Shown here in pieces: positions 1 to 8,460 of a stretch of DNA of 64,000 bases. The DNA lies in the NCBI GenBank assembly GCA_016794525.1, contig JAEUJY010000105.1, positions 46,879 through 110,878 on the forward strand, given 5' to 3'. Numbering within the stretch: the stretch's first letter is position 1; the number at the start of each line of letters is the position of its first letter. Below the pieces are notes generated by a model. The model had not been told where the DNA came from and did no database searches. It saw only the letters and a program-made list of their open reading frames with translations. This DNA comes from Myxococcales bacterium (GTDB lineage Bacteria; Myxococcota_A; Polyangia; Haliangiales; Haliangiaceae). Made by a program: the position numbers and the translations under genes.

Positions 1-871
1 GGATCGGCAGCGCCGCGCGCAGCTTGACCTCGATGCCGTCGACCAGCGTCGCCACCTCGGCGGCCGTCGTGCCCGGCGCCACCGCGATCTTCATGCCGAC
101 CAGCACCTCCTCGGGGCCGAGGTGCATCGTCCGCACGTGGACCAGCTTCTCGACGCCGGGCGTGGCGGTGACCAGCTCGACGATCGTCGCCCGCTGGGGC
201 GGCGTCACCGACTGGCCGATCAGCAGGTGTTTCGTCTTGCGCGCCAGGAACGCGGCCACCACGAACAGCGTGATGCCGACGATGATCGAACCGACGCCGT
301 CCCAGACGCCGTTGCCGGTCAGCTGGGTGAGCAACAGCCCCGCGAACGCCGAGACCAGGCCGACCAGCGCGGCGACGTCCTCGAACAGCACGACGATCAC
401 CACCGCGTCGCGGGCCTCGTCGATCGTCTGCTTGAGCGAGCGCCCGGCCTTGATGTGGCGGAACTCGGCGATCGCCGCCGACAGCGAGTACAGCTCGAGG
501 ACGATCGACACGCCGAGCACGATGTACGCGACCGTGCGGCTGCCCATCGCGCCGCCCGGGTGCATCACCTTGTGGATGCCCTCGTACAGCGAGAACGTCG
601 CGCCGATCGTGAACAGCGACACCGCGACGATGAACGCCCAGAAGTAGCGCTCGGCGGCGTAGCCGAACTCGTGGATCGCGTCCTCGTGGCGCTCGGACTT
701 GCGCATCCCGAGCAGCAGGAACACCTGGTTGCCGGAGTCGGCCAGCGAGTGGACGGCCTCGGCCAGCATCGACGCCGACCGCGAGATGAACGCCGCGACG
801 AACTTGGCGATCGCGATGCCCAGGTTGGCGGCCAGGGCCTTGACGACGACGGACTGGGAGCCAGCGCTCAT
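1..871 (-). CDS. Cation diffusion facilitator (CDF) family transporter, C-terminus cut by window edge
   Basis: The reading frame opens with ATG at 871 and runs off the window start, giving 290 visible codons. Several hydrophobic segments are followed by a soluble C-terminal domain with a GVEKLVHVRTMHLGPEEVLV stretch, as in CDF zinc/cation-proton antiporters. The TM2 metal site is HSLAD (His41, Asp45). The matching site in TM5 is FEDVAALVG (Glu164, Asp165) rather than a second HxxxD, which is the arrangement of the ZnT9/SLC30A9-like subgroup. It starts 15 bp after dctM on the same strand and is probably co-transcribed with the TRAP genes. Metal specificity cannot be read from the sequence. Confidence 0.85.
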   Translation of the reverse strand, partial: MSAGSQSVVVKALAANLGIAIAKFVAAFISRSASMLAEAVHSLADSGNQVFLLLGMRKSERHEDAIHEFGYAAERYFWAFIVAVSLFTIGATFSLYEGIHKVMHPGGAMGSRTVAYIVLGVSIVLELYSLSAAIAEFRHIKAGRSLKQTIDEARDAVVIVVLFEDVAALVGLVSAFAGLLLTQLTGNGVWDGVGSIIVGITLFVVAAFLARKTKHLLIGQSVTPPQRATIVELVTATPGVEKLVHVRTMHLGPEEVLVGMKIAVAPGTTAAEVATLVDGIEVKLRAALPI

Positions 872-886
872 GTGCGCCGCACCCTA

Positions 887-2509
887 CTACAGCTGCACGC
901 CCTGGTACTCGTCGGCGTCGGGTTCCGGGACGCCGGCGTCGCCGTCGGCGGCGGGCGCGGGGCCGGCGTCGCCGTCGGTCGCCTCGGCGCCCGGGCCAGC
1001 GTCGCCGTCGTCCTCGGTCGGCAGCGCGCCCGGGTCCTGGCCGCCGCCGAAGTAGTACTCGTCGCCCATCTCGTTGAGCTTCGGCGCGTCCTTGTCGGCC
1101 TCGGCCTTGGCCTCGTCGGACAGCGCCCCCAGGTCGACCCGGTTGCCGCCGCCGGCCACCGTCGTGCGCGGCTCGCCGCTCCACGGGAACGACTCGTAGA
1201 AGCCGGTGCCGCGGCTGATGTTGACCAGCCCCTTGGAGAAGGTCGGCACGAACATGAACACCACCAGCGCGGCGGTGGTGAGCGCCAGCCCGGGCAAGAT
1301 CGCGCGCGACACCTGGCCGAACGGCTTCTTGAACAGCGCCGCGGCGACGAACAGGTTGGTCGCGACCGGCGGCGCCAGGTAGCCGATCTCCATGTTCACG
1401 ACGAACACCACGCCGAAGTGGATCGGGTCGATGCCGTAGGTCTTGACCGCGATCGGCGCCAGGATCGGCGCGAACACCAGCGTCGCCGACACCGAGTCCA
1501 TCAGCGCGCCGAGCACGATCAAGAGCACGTTGACGATCAGCATGAAGCCGACCGGGCCGATGTCGTTGTCGGTGAGCAGCTTGGTCAGCGACTCCTCGAC
1601 GCCGATCTCCGGGATCAGCTTGTTGATGCCGAACGTGAACGCGATGATCAGGATCAGCATGCCCATCAGCCGGCCGGCGTTGGCCAGCGCCGCGATCACC
1701 TTGGGCAGGTTGAGCTCCCGGTGGATGATCGTCGTGACGATCAGCGCGTAGACGAACGCCACCGCGCCGGCCTTGAACGGCGGGAACTTGCCCGTGTAGA
1801 TGCCGGCGACGATCACGATCGGCAAGAGCAGCGCCCAGATGCCCTCCTTGGCGGTCTCGCCCAGGCGCGGCAGCGAGAACGTCTCGCGGTTGGCGACCCG
1901 CATGCCGACCACGACCGAGTAGCCCGACAGCGCGAACATCATCGCGACCGCCGGCAGCGCCGAGGCCAGGAACATGTCCGAGCTGTCGACCGCGGCGACG
2001 CCGGCGCCCATCACCGACAGCGAGTAGATCATCAGGATCAGCGACGGCATCACCAGGCAGCCGAGCGAGCCGGCGGTCATGACCAGGCCCAGCGAGAAGT
2101 TCTCGGGGTAGCCGGCGCGGACCATCGCCGGGAACATGATCGAGCCGACCGCGATCAGCGTCACCGGCGAGCTGCCGGTGATCGCGGCGAAGACCATGCA
2201 CGCGAACACCGCGGTGATGCCGAGGCCGCCGGGCAGCCAGCCCAGCGCCGCGCGGGCGAACTCGACCAGGCGGCGCGCCATGCCGCCTTCGGTCATGACC
2301 GCGCCCGAGGCGATGAACAGCGGGATCGCCAGGAACTGATCGCGCCCCATCAGCGACTCGAACGGGTCGATCATCCACCCGCCGAGGTCGTCGAAGCTGT
2401 GGATCAGATCGGTCAGGCTCCAGAACGCCGCCGCCGTGCCGGCGCCGACGATCACGAACAGCGGCGCGCCGATCAGCGCCAGCACCAGGATGACGAGGAG
2501 GACGGTCAT
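887..2509 (-). CDS. dctM: TRAP transporter large permease, DctM family
   Basis: The 540-residue protein is almost entirely hydrophobic over its first ~430 residues, with the segmental pattern of DctM/TRAP large subunits. Motifs include FAAITGSSPVTLIAVGSIMFP and GSLGCLVMPSL near the first half. It is the sodium-coupled membrane channel working with DctP and DctQ to import organic acids. The last ~110 residues form an unusual hydrophilic, Asp/Ala/Gly/Pro-rich tail with repeated DGDAGP-like units, absent from ordinary ~430-residue DctM proteins. It follows dctQ by 97 bp and precedes the CDF gene. The substrate is unknown. Confidence 0.92.
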   Translation of the reverse strand: MTVLLVILVLALIGAPLFVIVGAGTAAAFWSLTDLIHSFDDLGGWMIDPFESLMGRDQFLAIPLFIASGAVMTEGGMARRLVEFARAALGWLPGGLGITAVFACMVFAAITGSSPVTLIAVGSIMFPAMVRAGYPENFSLGLVMTAGSLGCLVMPSLILMIYSLSVMGAGVAAVDSSDMFLASALPAVAMMFALSGYSVVVGMRVANRETFSLPRLGETAKEGIWALLLPIVIVAGIYTGKFPPFKAGAVAFVYALIVTTIIHRELNLPKVIAALANAGRLMGMLILIIAFTFGINKLIPEIGVEESLTKLLTDNDIGPVGFMLIVNVLLIVLGALMDSVSATLVFAPILAPIAVKTYGIDPIHFGVVFVVNMEIGYLAPPVATNLFVAAALFKKPFGQVSRAILPGLALTTAALVVFMFVPTFSKGLVNISRGTGFYESFPWSGEPRTTVAGGGNRVDLGALSDEAKAEADKDAPKLNEMGDEYYFGGGQDPGALPTEDDGDAGPGAEATDGDAGPAPAADGDAGVPEPDADEYQGVQL

Positions 2510-2606
2510 GGTTCACCAGCGCCGGAACCGGCGAGCGATGGGGCAGGTGCGAGCGCAGCGAGCACGTCGGGGCGGCGCCCGTCGCGGGCCGTCGTGGAGG
2601 CGCGGA

Positions 2607-3329
2607 TCATGACGGCAGGCGCTCCTCGATGGGCTCCGCCTTGCCGGTGGCGGTCGTGACCGCCTGGGCCAGCAGCCGCACCGCCATCGCCGCGAAGGCG
2701 TAGGGGACGATGACGAAGGCCTTCCAGGTGGCCAGCCACTGGTTGGCGTCGACCTTCAGGCCCTCGTGGCGCTGGGCCCGGACCAGATCGACTGCCAGCC
2801 AGAAGGCGGCGGCGCAGAACGCGGCCGCCACGAACAGCGCCAGCGCCTTCACGTAGGGCAGCGCCTTGGCCGGCCAGAGCTTCTCGCCGAACTCGAGCGA
2901 CAGGTGCGAGCGCTCGTAGGTCGCCATCGACGCACCCAGGAGCGCCACCCAGATCATCATCACCAGCGACAGCTTCTGGGCCCAGATGAAGCCGCCGGCG
3001 AACTGCTCGGTGTAGAGGTAGACCGCGCCGGCGAGGATCACCGTGGCCGCCGCGGCGATGCCGACCGACACGCCCCACGACCAGCGGGTCTCACCCGGCT
3101 TGACGGCGCGGGTGCGCACCGCCAGCAGGCACAGCCCCGCGAGGATCGCGACGTCCTTCCAGTCGCGGCGGTTGCCGAACGTCTCGGTGATGACGGCGGC
3201 GAACACCAAGAGCGCCATCGTCAGGAAGATCAGGCCGCACAGCAGCCGCTCGGCCTGGTGCCACAGGTGATCGACGCGCCGGAGCGTCGGGAAGGTCGGC
3301 GTCCACGCCGCGGGTGGCTCGTCTGCCAT
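2607..3329 (-). CDS. dctQ: TRAP transporter small permease, DctQ family
   Basis: This 240-residue membrane protein sits between the binding protein and the large permease, the usual place of DctQ. It shows several hydrophobic helices, including FAAVITETFG and WVALLGASMATYERSHLSLE; the latter matches the conserved region of DctQ in which a helix is followed by RxHIxVE-like residues. The ATG at 3329 is preferred over upstream in-frame codons because it gives a normal DctQ N-terminus, and a TACGAT hexamer lies 6 nt before it. It anchors the complex and links DctP with DctM. It is somewhat longer than typical DctQ (~160-200 aa). Confidence 0.85.
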   Translation of the reverse strand: MADEPPAAWTPTFPTLRRVDHLWHQAERLLCGLIFLTMALLVFAAVITETFGNRRDWKDVAILAGLCLLAVRTRAVKPGETRWSWGVSVGIAAAATVILAGAVYLYTEQFAGGFIWAQKLSLVMMIWVALLGASMATYERSHLSLEFGEKLWPAKALPYVKALALFVAAAFCAAAFWLAVDLVRAQRHEGLKVDANQWLATWKAFVIVPYAFAAMAVRLLAQAVTTATGKAEPIEERLPS

Positions 3330-3335
3330 CCGCGC

Positions 3336-3341
3336 ATCGTA
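3336..3341 (-). promoter_or_regulatory. -10-like hexamer TACGAT directly before dctQ
   Basis: TACGAT ends 6 nt before the dctQ ATG. It could support an internal, leaderless dctQ transcript, or be chance within the dctP-dctQ gap. It is listed because the same spacing recurs before many genes here. Confidence 0.3.
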
Positions 3342-3410
3342 CGGGTCGGAGCCCGAAAACGCCAAACCCCGGCGCACGGCCGGGGTCGAGGCGGTCGGAG
3401 GCGCGCTCGG

Positions 3411-4460
3411 CTACGGGGTCTTGCGGTTCGACTTGGCCTTGAAGTCGACCAGGCCGGCCTCGATGATCTCGACGATCGCCTTGGTCGAGGCGCTCTTGGC
3501 CTTGACCGTCGCGCGCACGCCGGCGGTGGCCTTGACGAACGCGGCGCGCTCGTCGGGCGACAGCGTGATCATCTCGACCGGCGTCTTGCCGTCGCCCTTC
3601 TTGATGATGTCGACCAGCTTGGGGTTCATCTTGCGGATCGCGGCGCGGCCGGTGCGGGTGATGGCGCGACCCTCGTCGAGGAGCAGCTTCTGCAGGTCGG
3701 CCGGCAGCTTGTCGAACCAGTCCTTGTTGAAGGCGATGACGGCCGGCTGGTAGATGTGCGCCGACAGCGTCACGTACTTGATCTTGGTGTGCCAGGCGCC
3801 GGCCACCATGTAGAGGAGCGCCTGATCGAAGCCCTCGACGGAGCCGGTGGTCAGCGCGGTGGTCACCTCGGTGGTCGGGATCGCCTGCGCCGCGGCCTGG
3901 AGCTGCTTCCACATCTCGATGTGGACGTAGGACTCCTGCGACCGCATCTTCTTGTTCTTGAGGTCGCCCGGCTTGTGCACCGGGAACGACGCGCCGAAGT
4001 GGCGGAAGCCGTTCTCGCTCCAGAACCCGAGCACCAGGCCCTTGGCGCGGAACTTCTCCTCCATCGGCGCCATCAGGAACTTGTCGAGGACGTAGTCGGC
4101 CTCGTTGGCGTTGTTGAACAGGAACGGGATCTCGATCGCCGCGAGCTCCTCGACCAGGGTCGCGACCGCGCCGGTCGACGCGCCCACGCCCGACAGCTGG
4201 CCGCGGGCGGTCATCTTGACCGTCTCGTTCTCGTCGCCCATCGTGCCGCCGAGGAACACCCGGACCTTGATCCGGCCGTTCGACTTCTTCTCGATGGTCT
4301 TCTTGTACGTCTTGAGCAGGTCGGCCCACGGGGTCTTGTCCGGGGCGACGGTGGCGATCTTCAGCTCGAACTTGTCGTCGGCCAGCGCCGGGACGGAGGA
4401 CAGGGCCAGGCAGGCCAGGGCGGCGGCGACGACGGTGCGACGGCGGATGGACGTGGGCAT
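3411..4460 (-). CDS. dctP: TRAP transporter solute-binding protein, DctP family
   Basis: This 349-residue periplasmic receptor has a clear export signal (MPTSIRRRTVVAAALACL, cleavage likely after PALA). The mature part carries DctP-family hallmarks: LKIATVAPDKTPWADLL near the N-terminus, GGTMGDENE, and IPFLFNNANEADYV. It binds the substrate and delivers it to DctQM. The start at 4460 is supported by a strong GAGGAGA ribosome-binding site just upstream. It is first in the dctP-dctQ-dctM operon and divergent from the PP2C gene. Substrate cannot be assigned without comparing binding-pocket residues. Confidence 0.9.
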   Translation of the reverse strand: MPTSIRRRTVVAAALACLALSSVPALADDKFELKIATVAPDKTPWADLLKTYKKTIEKKSNGRIKVRVFLGGTMGDENETVKMTARGQLSGVGASTGAVATLVEELAAIEIPFLFNNANEADYVLDKFLMAPMEEKFRAKGLVLGFWSENGFRHFGASFPVHKPGDLKNKKMRSQESYVHIEMWKQLQAAAQAIPTTEVTTALTTGSVEGFDQALLYMVAGAWHTKIKYVTLSAHIYQPAVIAFNKDWFDKLPADLQKLLLDEGRAITRTGRAAIRKMNPKLVDIIKKGDGKTPVEMITLSPDERAAFVKATAGVRATVKAKSASTKAIVEIIEAGLVDFKAKSNRKTP

Positions 4461-4662
4461 CGGTTCTCCTCGACCTCGGGACCGTAGACGGCCCGCACGC
4501 GGCGGTCAACGCTGGGGATTGTGACGTCCGAGGGGGCCCGCCGATTCAACGGGGATCCGGCAATCGGGCCGGCCGGCCTTGCGGTTCCGCCATGATCCAG
4601 GGAAAATCGGCTGACGTTTCGCGCTCCGGCGTTCGAAGCGCTGCCATGACGAAGGACCACGC

Positions 4663-5862
4663 GTGAAGCTCGAGGCGGTGATGCTCACCGACGTTGGGGT
4701 CGTCCGCGACCACAACGAGGACTCGGTGTACGTGGACCCGGCGGCCCGGTTCTTCATCGTGGCCGATGGCATGGGCGGCCACGCCGCCGGCGAGGTCGCC
4801 AGCGCGATGGCGGTCGAGACCGTCAAGAAGACGCTCGACGCGGCGGTCAGCCTGGTCGACGCGTTCGTCATGCGGCCCACCGACAACGCCCGCAAGGCGC
4901 TGGTGCAGCTGCTGCAGAGCGCCGTGCTGGCCGCCCACCAGGCGGTCTACCAGCGCGGCAGCAAGGAGGCCGACAAGGCCGGCATGGGCACCACGCTCGA
5001 CGTGGTGCTGGTGGCCGGGCGCGAGGCCTTCGTCGCCCACGTCGGCGACAGCCGCACCTACCTGATCCGCGACGGCAAGGCCGCCCAGCTGACCACCGAC
5101 CACACCGTGGCCGAGGTGCTGGTGATCGAGGGCAAGCTGACGATCGAGGAGGCGCTGGTCTCGCCGTACCGCACCGTGCTGGTCAACGCGATCGGCGTGG
5201 CCGCCGACGTCGGCGTCGAGATGGCCCACCTGCAGCTGCGCGAGGGCGACAAGCTGCTGCTGTGCTCCGACGGCCTCCACGACTACTTCCTGGTCGAGCA
5301 GGAGATCGCCGACATGCTGGGCGCCGACCCGGCCGGCGACGCGATCGCCAAGATGATCGACGCCGCCAAGGAGCGCGGCGGCCACGACAACATCACCGGC
5401 ATCATCGTGACGGTCATCGACCTGATCGACGCGGTGCCCAACCCGATCGGCGACGACAGCACCCAGCCGGTCGACGTCAGCGGCGCCGCCGGGGCCACCT
5501 GGAGCGAGGACGAGTCGACCGAGAACATCTCGCCGCGCGAGCTCGATCGCCTCGGCAGCGCGTTCGGCAAGAAGAAGCCGGCGTCCGAGGCGGCGACCCG
5601 CCCGACGATGCCGATGACCGCGCCGGTGCCGCCGCCGCCCGACCTGCCGGGCAGCGAGGTCGGCGCGCTCGACGCGACCGACCCCGCGATCCCGGTCAGC
5701 GCGGTCACGCCCAAGGCGGTGGTCGGCGATCGCGCCGTCGACCCCGAGGGGCCGACGGTCCGCGGCTCCGGGCCGACGCTGCCGGCGCCGGTGCGCGACA
5801 AGCTCGCCCACGACGACACCGGCCCGACGCCGAAGACCGACGGCGACAAGCCCGGCTCGTGA
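4663..5862 (+). CDS. PP2C-family serine/threonine protein phosphatase
   Basis: The 399-residue protein starts with GTG at 4663 behind an AAGGA site. Its first ~250 residues are a PP2C (PPM) domain: RDHNEDS, then [13 protein letters not shown], then [14 protein letters not shown] and [10 protein letters not shown], which include the metal-binding aspartates. Such phosphatases reverse Hanks-type kinase phosphorylation. The C-terminal ~150 residues are low-complexity, rich in Pro, Ala, Thr and Asp, without a membrane segment, so the enzyme is probably cytoplasmic. The GNAT gene overlaps its stop codon by four bases, implying translational coupling. Confidence 0.93.
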   Translation: MKLEAVMLTDVGVVRDHNEDSVYVDPAARFFIVADGMGGHAAGEVASAMAVETVKKTLDAAVSLVDAFVMRPTDNARKALVQLLQSAVLAAHQAVYQRGSKEADKAGMGTTLDVVLVAGREAFVAHVGDSRTYLIRDGKAAQLTTDHTVAEVLVIEGKLTIEEALVSPYRTVLVNAIGVAADVGVEMAHLQLREGDKLLLCSDGLHDYFLVEQEIADMLGADPAGDAIAKMIDAAKERGGHDNITGIIVTVIDLIDAVPNPIGDDSTQPVDVSGAAGATWSEDESTENISPRELDRLGSAFGKKKPASEAATRPTMPMTAPVPPPPDLPGSEVGALDATDPAIPVSAVTPKAVVGDRAVDPEGPTVRGSGPTLPAPVRDKLAHDDTGPTPKTDGDKPGS

Positions 5863-6317
5863 GCGGCGCGCGCGGGCCGGTCACGCTGCGCCGGGCCGGC
5901 CCGGCCGACCACGCGGCGCTCTTGCCGCGCACCCGCGGGCTCAACGACCACGAGGGCATCGCGATCAGCGACGCCGCGCTGGCCGCGGCGCTGACCCGCC
6001 TGCTCGCCGACCCGACGATCGGCGGCGCGTGGCTGATCGAGCGCGACGGCGCGGTGGTCGGCTACGCGATCGCGACGTTCGGGTTCGACCTCGAGTACGG
6101 CGGCCGGGACGCGGTCATGACCGAGCTGTGGATCGACCCGCCGGCCCGCGGCGGCGGCGTCGGCGCGACGGCGATCGAGCTGCTGACCGCGACCCTGCGC
6201 GAGCTCGGCGTCGGCGCGCTGCACCTGCAGGTGCGGCCCGAGAACCCGGCGCGCGCGCTGTACGCGCGGTCGGGCTTCGTCGCGTCGCCGCGCATCGTCA
6301 TGACGCGCAAGCTGTAG
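5859..6317 (+). CDS. GNAT-family N-acetyltransferase
   Basis: This 152-residue protein starts at the GTG that overlaps the PP2C stop (GTGA). It fits the GNAT fold: an N-terminal [14 protein letters not shown] strand-helix, central [17 protein letters not shown], an acetyl-CoA loop region in [16 protein letters not shown], and the C-terminal [15 protein letters not shown] helix-strand that ends most GNAT domains. It should transfer an acetyl group from acetyl-CoA to an unknown amine. Coupling to the phosphatase suggests only shared expression. Confidence 0.85.
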   Translation: MSGARGPVTLRRAGPADHAALLPRTRGLNDHEGIAISDAALAAALTRLLADPTIGGAWLIERDGAVVGYAIATFGFDLEYGGRDAVMTELWIDPPARGGGVGATAIELLTATLRELGVGALHLQVRPENPARALYARSGFVASPRIVMTRKL

Positions 6318-6324
6318 GCGCGCG

Positions 6325-6843
6325 TCACAAGGTCTGGGTGCCGCACCAGGCGGCGGACATCGTGCCGCTGACCACGACCTTCTTGCCCGCGTAGGCGCCC
6401 TTGGCCGGCGCGAGCTCGGTCCTCGGCACGCACAGCGAGACCTGGTCACCCGGCTTGGTGGCCGCGGCCGAGGTCTGCTTCACGTCGACGTCGAGCTCGG
6501 CGTGTTCGTTGAACCCGATGCCGCGGGTGGTGATCTTCTTGCCGACGCTGGCGCGGACCCAGATCTCGCCATCGGCGACCGCCCGCCCGGCGCCGAGCAG
6601 GTCGGCACAGGTGACCTTGTCGTGGTTGAAGACGTGGACCTGCTCGTTGGTGTCGTCGCCGGACTGCTGCGTCAACGCGAAGGCGTGGGTCAGGCCGTCG
6701 ACGGGCTTGCCGTCGATCGTCACCGTCAACGGTCCGCACGCGTCACCGGTGGGCTTGGCGGCCGGCGGGTTGTCGGACTTCTTCTCGCCGCCGCACGCGG
6801 CGAGCAGCGAACACAGGAGGATCGAGGCAGGACGCAGGTGCAC
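6325..6843 (-). CDS. Hypothetical lipoprotein
   Basis: A 172-residue protein starting with GTG at 6843, placed by an AAGGAG site and by the lipoprotein signal that follows (LLCSLLAACGG, lipobox LAAC). The mature part begins with a Lys/Pro/Ala linker and contains few cysteines, with no motif I recognise. Segments such as VTIDGKPVDGLTHAFAL and DLLGAGRAVADGEIWVRASVG suggest a small beta-rich domain. It converges with the GNAT gene, 7 bp apart. Function unknown; a surface or periplasmic lipoprotein is the safe call. Confidence 0.75.
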   Translation of the reverse strand: MHLRPASILLCSLLAACGGEKKSDNPPAAKPTGDACGPLTVTIDGKPVDGLTHAFALTQQSGDDTNEQVHVFNHDKVTCADLLGAGRAVADGEIWVRASVGKKITTRGIGFNEHAELDVDVKQTSAAATKPGDQVSLCVPRTELAPAKGAYAGKKVVVSGTMSAAWCGTQTL

Positions 6844-7148
6844 GTCGGGCTCCTTGGGTGGGGACGACCGCACGTCTCGCGATCGGCCCACCATCGTACG
6901 GGCAGGGCGGCCGGCGCGGGGCCAGGATCGGCACCGCACCGCGGTGATGGCCGACCGCGCGGACCGCGAGCGTCGAACGCCTGAGCCGATCGGCACCCTG
7001 GGCGGCTCTCCATCGGGCGGGCCCGATCTGAAGCCGCGCCGAAGTCGTGCGACGGGCGCCACGCCGCGGTCGATCGCGGTGAATGGTTGGCCGGGCTCGC
7101 GCCACAGAGCTTCCATGCGCGCGTGGTGCGCGCCAGGAGTCGCCCCCG
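6844..7148. other. Divergent intergenic region
   Basis: 305 bp between two divergently read exported-protein genes. I see ribosome-binding sites at its edges (AAGGAG for the minus gene, AGGAG for the plus gene) but no convincing ORF, RNA gene, repeat or operator in the middle. Confidence 0.5.
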
Positions 7149-7748
7149 ATGTCCCGTCCGATCCTCGCCGCGCTGTTCGTCGTCGCCACCGTGGCCACCG
7201 CCGCCACCGCCACCGCCCAGCCCGCGCTGACCGCGCCGGCCGCGGCGCCGCCCGCCGAGCGCCCCGCGTCGAGCGGCGGCGAGCCGGCTAGCCCCGAGCG
7301 CTGGCTCGCCGTCGGCGCGCTGTCGCTCGACGGCGCCCAGGTCGACGGCGCCCGCCTGCAGGTCGACCTGTTCGGCGGCGGCCTGATCGCGGCGGGCCTG
7401 GCCGGCAGCGTGCTCGCGCGCGGCGATCAGGTCATGGACACCGAGGTGCCGGCGTTCGCGGGCCTCGGCTACCTGGCGGCGACGGTCCGCCTCACCGGGC
7501 CGCTGTCGCTGCGCGGCCAGCTGGGCCTCGGCGGCGAGCTGAGCGCCCACGCCACCGACCAGGCCACCGCGATGAGCGCCGACGCGCTGTCGACGACGCT
7601 CATCACCGAGGGCGCGCTGACGCTCGGGCTCGACGTCGGCCGCCACTGGGGCCTGACCGCCGGGCCGATCGTGCAGTCGGCCGAGTCGCCGGCGGTCGGC
7701 GTCGACGCCACCACGGTCACCTGGTTCGCCGGGCTGCGCCACCGCTGA
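7149..7748 (+). CDS. Exported hypothetical protein, possible small beta-barrel
   Basis: The 199-residue product has a Sec signal peptide (MSRPILAALFVVATVATAA, cleavage near TAQP), followed by a Pro/Ala linker and alternating hydrophobic/polar strands rich in Gly, ending in an aromatic-containing strand (TWFAGLRHR). This looks like a small outer-membrane beta-barrel, but no family motif is visible. The ATG at 7149 was chosen for the signal peptide and the AGGAG upstream. Confidence 0.65.
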   Translation: MSRPILAALFVVATVATAATATAQPALTAPAAAPPAERPASSGGEPASPERWLAVGALSLDGAQVDGARLQVDLFGGGLIAAGLAGSVLARGDQVMDTEVPAFAGLGYLAATVRLTGPLSLRGQLGLGGELSAHATDQATAMSADALSTTLITEGALTLGLDVGRHWGLTAGPIVQSAESPAVGVDATTVTWFAGLRHR

Positions 7749-7770
7749 CGCGCGGCGCCCGGCGACGGGC

Positions 7771-8376
7771 TCAGCGCCCGGTCGTGTTGCAGCGGTCGAG
7801 CTGGACCCGCGCCCAGTCGGGCTCGTGCATCGTGCGGCCCACCGGGTTGCAGCCGCCGGTGATGCTCTGCATCGACACCTCGAGCCGCGAGCCCAGCTCG
7901 AAGCGCATCGGCACCTGGGCGCCGGCGTCGGAGCGGAAGACGATCGGGCTCGAGGCGCGGCCGTCGGGGTGGACGATCTGCACCTGCACCTGGTGGTGGC
8001 AGTCGCTGATGCTCGACGTGGTGGCGACGACGTCCTGGGTCTGGGTCGAGATCACCGTCGAGCCGTCGACCTTGAAGTTGCCGGCGAAGCACATCACCGC
8101 GTCGTTGTAGTCGGCGTCGCCGCCGGCGCCCTGATCCTCGAAGTTGACGCCGACCCGCACCACCGGCGTGCCGGGGATCTGGGTGGCGTCGGTGACGATC
8201 GGCGGCGGCTGGGTCGGGGTGACGATCGGCGGCGGCGCGGGGGCCGGGGCCGGCGCGGGGGTGACGACCACCGGGGTGGCGCGGACGCGCCCCGTCGCGG
8301 CGAAGCGCGCGGTGCACCCGCCGACGGTGGCGATCAGGGACAGCGCAGCGACGGTGCGGGTGGCGAAGGCGGGCAT
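7771..8376 (-). CDS. Lipoprotein with DUF4114-like acidic loop
   Basis: This 201-residue protein has a signal ending in a probable lipobox (ATVGGC), a long Pro/Ala/Thr linker (PAPAPAPAPPP), then a domain containing NFEDQGAGGDADYNDAVM. That Asp-rich FED...GGD.DYND pattern resembles the calcium-binding-like motif of DUF4114 domains. The C-terminal part has four cysteines and ends near CNTTGR. Likely outer-membrane tethered. The family assignment is by motif likeness only. Confidence 0.65.
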   Translation of the reverse strand: MPAFATRTVAALSLIATVGGCTARFAATGRVRATPVVVTPAPAPAPAPPPIVTPTQPPPIVTDATQIPGTPVVRVGVNFEDQGAGGDADYNDAVMCFAGNFKVDGSTVISTQTQDVVATTSSISDCHHQVQVQIVHPDGRASSPIVFRSDAGAQVPMRFELGSRLEVSMQSITGGCNPVGRTMHEPDWARVQLDRCNTTGR

Positions 8377-8460
8377 GGGCGTGAGACGGGAGCCGGCCGG
8401 GCGCGATTCAAGCCGGCGCGGTCCGCGATGTCGGGCACTTGGCCGTGATACCAACGAGCC

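Noticed and set aside
122..2659. 845-codon open frame on the plus strand
   Set aside because: It opposes dctQ and dctM and is Arg/Asp/His-rich nonsense typical of antisense frames in very GC-rich DNA.
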